From Cycas panzhihuaensis (taxonomy: Eukaryota > Cycadophyta): DNA of 64,000 nucleotides. Of this stretch, positions 58,650-64,000 are shown in pieces. A program made the translations under genes and the position numbers. Numbering within the stretch: position 1 is the stretch's first letter; every line of letters begins with the position of its first letter. The stretch spans positions 110,739,741 through 110,803,740 of the forward strand of contig CM041465.1 in NCBI GenBank assembly GCA_023213395.1, read 5' to 3'. The notes under the pieces are model-generated. The model was not told where the DNA came from. It saw only the letters and a list, made by a program, of their open reading frames with translations, and ran no database searches.

Positions 58650-60631
58650 CATGATTTATGGATTTTTACATGTTCTTGTGGTTAATAATCATGAGAATAT
58701 TAAGGTGGAGATGATCAACTTCATAGAGTTGATAAACTAGTAGGAGAAGAGAATGCTATGACGCTATGGCCTTTTGAAGATCATTAGGACACCTTAGTAC
58801 ACATCTGACTAGAGTCTAACTAGAGGCTCCTAGTGGATATAGTCTCTCACTGGGACATGTAGAGGCATGTTTTCCATCTCCCATAGGTGGGGGATGTTAG
58901 GATTACTTTGAGGGATATTTAGAGGATACTCAAGGTACGAACTAGAGACACACTAGCTTCATTGGGTAACTTGCCCACTATAGATGTTGGCCATCGAGAG
59001 GTAGCCAGGTTCTTCACTAGTAGGAAGAGGTGGAATCAGAGAGGGATCTCTGTACAAGAAATGGTCCTATCTAAGGTTACTAAGGTGAGGAAACTCATCA
59101 CATTTTCTATTATATTCTAAATATCATAGAAATAGAATTATAGGGACATTCCAGGTGGTTAAATGACTATTATTTAGAGATGCAAGGTAGGGGAGAGATT
59201 TGACTTGGCTACACTGATAGCAACTAACATGGTGGCCTAGTTAGATCAGATCAGGATAGTTGAGAGAGGTGGTTTCTCTTATTACATGCTACTGTAGTGC
59301 TAGTCTTTTTATTAGTTTAGTGGAGTAGACCCAATAGGAGGACCCCACCTGATATCTGGTAGTGTGCCCATAGTTCATAGTTGGAAGATATGTTTTCGGG
59401 GGCATTGAGGACTAGGCACATATAAGACACTCTTTAGCAACTACCTCATTAGATTTGATCAACCTCAATGACTACATAGCAGATCCTTATCACACGATGC
59501 ACTAAGTGAGTGATGATGAGGGAGAGGAGCTAGGAGATGATCTTGAGGATAGTGTAGATGAGGAGGGAGGAGATGGAGGTGCTATAATAGGGCCAAAGGG
59601 AGGCACAAAGGCAGAAGAGGGAGCTACCTATAGAGCCTTAGAAGCTATGGTAGCGATAGTAGTAGTAGTAAAGGTAGTAATAGTTGTAGGTAGGGAAGAG
59701 GTCCTTAGACTTGAGGAGGTAGAGGAAGAAGACACCCTAGTAGCTTGTGAGAGGGGTGAGGAGGAGGTATTGAGGGTTAAGGAGATGGACATAGTAGCCA
59801 AGGGAGTAGAAAGAAAGGAGGTAGTGGCAAAGGAGGTGCTAGATATTCCAGGAGATGAGATTGTCCCTTCATACTAGCTTTAGCTTTTTCTTTGATTATT
59901 TATTGCTTCCTTAGATACTTATATTTGTATTTTGATATGCTACTGTGTATATTTTAGACTGATATATGATGTGTATAGTTTGGTGGGTAGAGTTGAGATG
60001 GAAAGGCTAGTAGAGGAGGTGGTTGATGAGTTATTCTTATGAGTATATGAGGAGGGATAGCCTCCTATTACAGAGAGCAAGGAGCCCTGATCAATGGGGC
60101 TACACATAGTGGCATTCACTCCCTTGACACGAGCATAGGACATGTGGGTTATAGAGACCTAGGAGAACAGTGAAGGTGAGCCAACTGTAAGATGATTGGG
60201 ATGGCATGTAGGCAGAGAGGGACTAGTTATGGGTTAGGAGGGACCTATTATAAGGCCAAGTCCAAGAGTTAGAGGCCTAGCTACAAATGATAGGGGCTGA
60301 TGTGGGAGGTCACGTGCTAGTCACTGTACTGAAGAAGAGGCTCCATGGGGTGGAAAGGGAGTAGGATCATGCCCTGATCAAGAGGGACCACTTGTAGGAG
60401 TGGTATGACCACTTGGTCGACCATATGGATACTTGGTCATCACGTAGTAGGACCTATATAATGATACCAACTCAGTGGAGGGCATCAGATGAGGACATAA
60501 AGGCTAGGACCTTACAAAGATGTCAAAGGAGCCTAGGAGGGATGTGGTCTCCTAGGAAGGGATCATATAGGCCAGGAGATAATACCCATGAGGATACAAT
60601 GCCTAAGAGATTATTGCATTATGTATTTTAA
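58650..60631 (+). pseudogene. Antisense extra ORF of E4, plant-mobile-domain-like
   Basis: The second copy of the ORF at 539-2464. The plus strand reads HVFHLP then VGDVRITLRDI (about 58865-58920), VGHREVARFFTSRKRWNQRG, KVTKVRKLITFSIIF, NYRDIPGG and RCKVGERFDLATLIATNMVA. An acidic, low-complexity middle is open at 59506-59877 (SDDEGEELGDDLEDSVDEEG). A coiled-coil-like C-terminal part follows (VQELEAQLQMIG-type words; open at 60413-60631). Stops and at least one frameshift break it. Two copies in independent elements show that it is a true element component. Confidence 0.65.
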
Positions 60632-61420
60632 TAGGAAAGATTTGAGCCTCTAGGGAGTTTATCTACCTTACATAGATGCATGATTGTACTCCTTCCTGTA
60701 AGGATTCTAGCTTCCTTAGGCACATTATCAAGATGATGTACTATATTGATCATGTTATACTATATAGATTTTGTATATATATATAGATAGAGGACACATT
60801 GGTACATTATTTTGATATATGATGATGTTATTTGTTTTGCTTATGAGGTTGCTTATTTCATTTATGATGTTGTTTATTTTATTTAAGATCACAAATAGGG
60901 ATTGGCATGGGTATGCATGGATATAGGTATATAGATGCACGAGGGATGATGCACTTAGTTAGTTGAATCTGTCTGCTTCACTATGATTTTGATTATGTTA
61001 CACATCAGTCATTCTCATGTTCTTTCTTATATGTAATAATGCACTCATATTAAACACACATGATTGCCATATATATCGAGTAGGTAATTATGCATGAGGC
61101 TAGGCAAGGGTATGACACATGTTCCTTAGAATGAGGTGGATATGCTAAGAAAGCAAGAATTAGGGATATAAATACCCAAACAAAGAGGGCCTCAGTTAGA
61201 AAAATGATTGTACACTTGGAAGCAAATGTGATTCACCTATTTAATTAGGAAAAAGGGAAAGACTCCTTCAAGAAGAAGAAGAGTGTTTAGCACAAAAATA
61301 ATAAAATCAAAAGGATAGAGATCCACCCAAATAACCATTGCACCTTTGACTAGTAAGAACAATGGTATGCCTAGAGTGGTAGTTTGGGCTCATTTTGAAG
61401 AAAAGGAAAGTGACTATTAT
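60632..61420. other. Spacer between convergent ORFs of E4
   Basis: AT-rich, with TATATATATAG at about 60773-60785; matches 2465-3090 of E1. No coding sequence is supported. Confidence 0.45.
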
Positions 61421-62600
61421 ACTTAGAAGTAGAAGGGGTCACATATAGAATTTCTTTAGGAATTTTCTATTTATGGCTTTATCAAGGTCAAGAACCTCCA
61501 ACATCGCTATCCTATATGCATCATTATCGAGGCTCTCAAGGATGACAAAGGGGCCAACCCATTTGGGCCCAAACTTGGATAGATAATTGTGGAGGTATTT
61601 GAGCTTGAGGATGTGGTCCCTAGGGTTTAAAGGATGAGGACACAGATGTTAGTAATATGTCTTACGTGCCCTAGCCTTAGAAGTGAGGTTCTCTTAGTAA
61701 GTGGCCAAGCGGTTCTTGTCCAAGGCCTTCAAGTCTAGGAGGTGAACCTGGCAGAATGATTCCTCATCAATGAGACTTCCAAGTGAAACTCTTAAAGAGG
61801 GGATCTCAACCTCTAATAGGAGAAGCACTTCATTCCATACACAAGAGAAAATGGGATCATCCCCATTATAGTGTAGATGGAAGTATGATAGGCCTATAAA
61901 ACAGATTGGAGTTGTAGGTGCCAATCACATTGAGATTGGGCGATGGTTCTCTTCAAGATAGTAATCAAGGTCTTATTAAATGACTCAATGTGGCCATTGG
62001 CCTAGGGGTAGTAAGAGGATAACATTTTATGGGATATCTTAAATCTTTCATAAATCTTATCCATCTCCTTATTACAAAAGGGAGTCCCATTATCTGTGAT
62101 TAAGACATCAGAGACTCTAAATATATATATATAATCTATTGATAAATAAATGTGGCAATTGTTTTGCCTGTCATAGATATGTTCCACCCATTTAGTAAAA
62201 TACTCTATCATTGTGAGGATAAATTTATATTGAGAGGAGGAGGAGGGTGTAATAGCCCCAATCAGGTCCAATCCCCATTGGAGAAAGGCCATGGGGATAT
62301 GATAGGGATGTAATACTTTAGTAGGAAGGTGTATAACATTTCCATGCTCCTAGCACTTACGACAATGCTACACACATGCATGGGCATCCTTAAATAAGGA
62401 TGGATAATAGTACCCCATATGAAGGGTCCTTTGGGTTATAAATTAACCTCCAGAGTGGCCTCCATAAATGCCACTATGATATTTGTGGAAAATTTGACTT
62501 GTTTTATTGGGGTTGATGCAATGGAAGAGGACTCTTTCAAAATACCTCTTGTATAACACTTCCCATATGATGGCATATTAACATGAAGTAACTCTAATGC
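61421..62600 (-). pseudogene. Integrase of E4
   Basis: On the minus strand, a zinc-binding module lies around 62460-62330 (HKYHSGIYGGHSGG, then HCRKC). The core at 62292-62002 is open: WGLDLIGAITPSSSSQYKF, MIEYFTKWVEHI, VLITDNGTPFCNKEM, then after a stop ANGHIESFNKTL. The D, D and E residues are all present. The C-terminal end runs 61920-61430 (LVYGMKCF, VEIPSLRVSL, then a GPF-like module and a Lys-rich tail). It is the best-preserved integrase in the window, though still interrupted. Confidence 0.75.
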
Positions 62601-63330
62601 ATGACCTCACCTTGTTACTAGCATTAGGTGGATATTGCTAATGGGTGAGGTATCGTATGATTTCCTCATACCACTCATTATCATCTAATGGATGGGGGGA
62701 GGACTCCTTAAGGGCTAGGATGGATTCGTCAGGTAATGAATCATTAATCAGGAGGTTAGAAGGGTTCAAAATGGGAGCATCAACTAGTTGCTCAAAAACC
62801 ACTATTTCTTTCTTGGATTTTTTATTGATAATCCTAAGATCATACTCTTGGAGAAGAATGGCCTATTAACTCATCCTCCCACTCAAGTGTGATTAGGTTA
62901 GGAGATATTTCAATGGATTAGATTAAATGATCACATATGTGGTATTTTTTAGGACATAATATCTGAATTTCTTGGCTGTTTGGACTAAGGCTAGACATTC
63001 CTCCTTGGCAGGTGAGTAGTTTAGCTTAACTACCACTAACATATGACTAATAAAATAGATAGCTCTGTCATTCTCAAAATCATCTTCTTGGGCTCAAATA
63101 GCTCTGAAGGACTCATCAGTGACTAAGGTAAATAAAATAAATGGGTAGTCAAAAATAGGAGGTTCTAGAATGGGGGTAAATATAAGGGCTTTGTTGAGCT
63201 CTTGAAATACCTCTTAAGCTTTAGGAGACCATAAGAATAGAGATCCCTTCTTTAATAAGTTGGCTAGGGGCTTGGAATTTATGGCAAATTCTATAAATGA
63301 CATAATTTATCATTGTGTTCTTATGGGAGG
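62601..63330 (-). pseudogene. RNase H and integrase linker of E4
   Basis: On the minus strand: LVTDESFRAI near 63110, RAIYFISHMLVVVKLNYSPA, KEECLALVQTAKKFRYYVL, YVII with NPLKYLLT and ILLQEYDLRIINKKSKKE. A linker follows with VDAPILNPSNLLINDSLPDE and WYEEIIRYLTHQQYPPNA, leading directly into the zinc module of integrase. No second RNase H is present between them. Confidence 0.7.
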
Positions 63331-64000
63331 CATATCAATGATGGATTTAACGTTATCAGGGTCTATTTAGATCTTTTGTTTAAAGACAAGGAACCCTAAT
63401 AGTTTCTAGTTATAATTGCAAAGACACATTTAAGTAGATTGAGGCTAACGTAATACTTACAACATATTTAGGAAGATGGCACAAGAGTTGGTAAGAAGGT
63501 CAGTTCTTTTATGGGAGAGGCCCATCATATTATCCATGAAGACCTTGAGAGTTTTATTCATTAGGTCATGGAAGATGAATTGCATCACCTTTTGATAAGT
63601 GGTGCCTTTCTTCTTTAAACCAAAGGGCATAACTTTGTAGGCAAATGTGCCCCACAGGGTGGCAGAGGCTATTTTATGGCAGTCTTTAGGAGAGATTTGG
63701 ATTTGGTTATATCCAGAGAAGTTATCTATTAGGGATATGACTTCAAAGCTAGTCATTCGATCAATAATTTGATCGATGAATGAGAGAGAGAATATATCTT
63801 TATGATACGTATTATTTATGTCCCTAAAATCAATACAAATTTACATTGTCCCATTCTTATTAGTAATGGGGATGATGTTAGAAACCCATTCAGGATAGTC
63901 AATGGAAGTGATTAGCCCCACATCTAAGAGATTTTCTAATTCTATCTTCATTGTCACAAAGAGTTTAGGGTGAAGGGGACATTGCTTTTGTCACATAGGA
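63331..64000 (-). pseudogene. Reverse transcriptase of E4, cut by the window edge
   Basis: The minus strand at 63756-63457 is open: MTSFEVISLIDNFSGYNQIQ (motif A Asp kept), WGTFAYKVMPFGLKKKGTTY and the catalytic box FMDN near 63527-63545, where the second Asp is Asn. Upstream (63990-63760) the fingers region is visible. It matches RT of E2 at 10700-11300. Confidence 0.75.

Larger units (their letters stand above)
53283..64000 (-). mobile_element. Tat-like Ty3/gypsy element E4, 5' part beyond the window
   Basis: Minus-strand order from right to left: RT (from 64000), RNase H, integrase, spacer, opposite-strand extra ORF, 3' noncoding segment, second RNase H domain, 3' LTR. Gag, protease and the 5' LTR lie outside the window. 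It is the only copy here that shows integrase with an intact D-D-E and the region beyond the antisense ORF up to the LTR. Confidence 0.7.

Noticed and set aside
59506-59877. Acidic 123-codon open frame as an independent host gene
   Set aside because: It is the low-complexity middle of the antisense ORF and corresponds to the acidic middle of the copy at 539-2464.

Overview
The window reads as nuclear DNA of a vascular plant with a large, repeat-rich genome. I see no intact host gene, tRNA, rRNA or CRISPR array. Essentially all recognisable content is decayed LTR retrotransposons: Ty3/gypsy of at least three kinds, and Ty1/copia. They are nested in one another and riddled with in-frame stops and frameshifts. 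The plant group cannot be fixed from the sequence; the age and density of nesting would fit a gymnosperm, fern or large-genome monocot.

Layout. (1) 1-18486, minus strand: two nested copies of one Tat-like gypsy family with LTRs of about 2.8-3.0 kb. Copy E1 (1-10239) interrupts the RNase H region of copy E2 (10240-18486). E1 has lost its RT-RNase H-integrase core. (2) 18487-42416, plus strand: two homologous composite blocks, A (18487-30130) and B (33502-42416). Each holds a 437-bp-type LTR, a primer-binding-like site, a leader with a 69-bp tandem repeat, a Ty1/copia gag-pol, and a short antisense copia gag fragment with its own LTR. Block A carries a clean solo LTR of the Tat-like family (23173-25950) flanked by a perfect 5-bp duplication. 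A chromodomain-bearing gypsy (30131-33500) lies between the blocks. (3) 42417-about 50720, plus strand: a gag-less gypsy with protease, RT, RNase H and integrase, then a 21-22-bp palindromic tandem repeat, then an extra sense-strand reading frame, then a PPT-like tract and probable 3' LTR. (4) About 50720-53282: poorly explained AT-rich DNA. (5) 53283-64000, minus strand: a third internal copy (E4) of the Tat-like family: 3' LTR, a second RNase H domain, an antisense extra ORF, integrase, RNase H and RT, running off the right edge.

The most interesting system is the Tat-like family. Between integrase and the 3' LTR it carries a long ORF on the opposite strand that resembles the plant mobile domain family. 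Beyond that ORF, next to the 3' LTR, lies a second RNase H-like domain on the element's sense strand, rather than between RNase H and integrase. Its U3 regions share a palindromic CCATGG/GGTACC array that recurs inside the element beside the antisense ORF. Everything seen is a pseudogene or relic, and boundaries were set by eye from internal homology.
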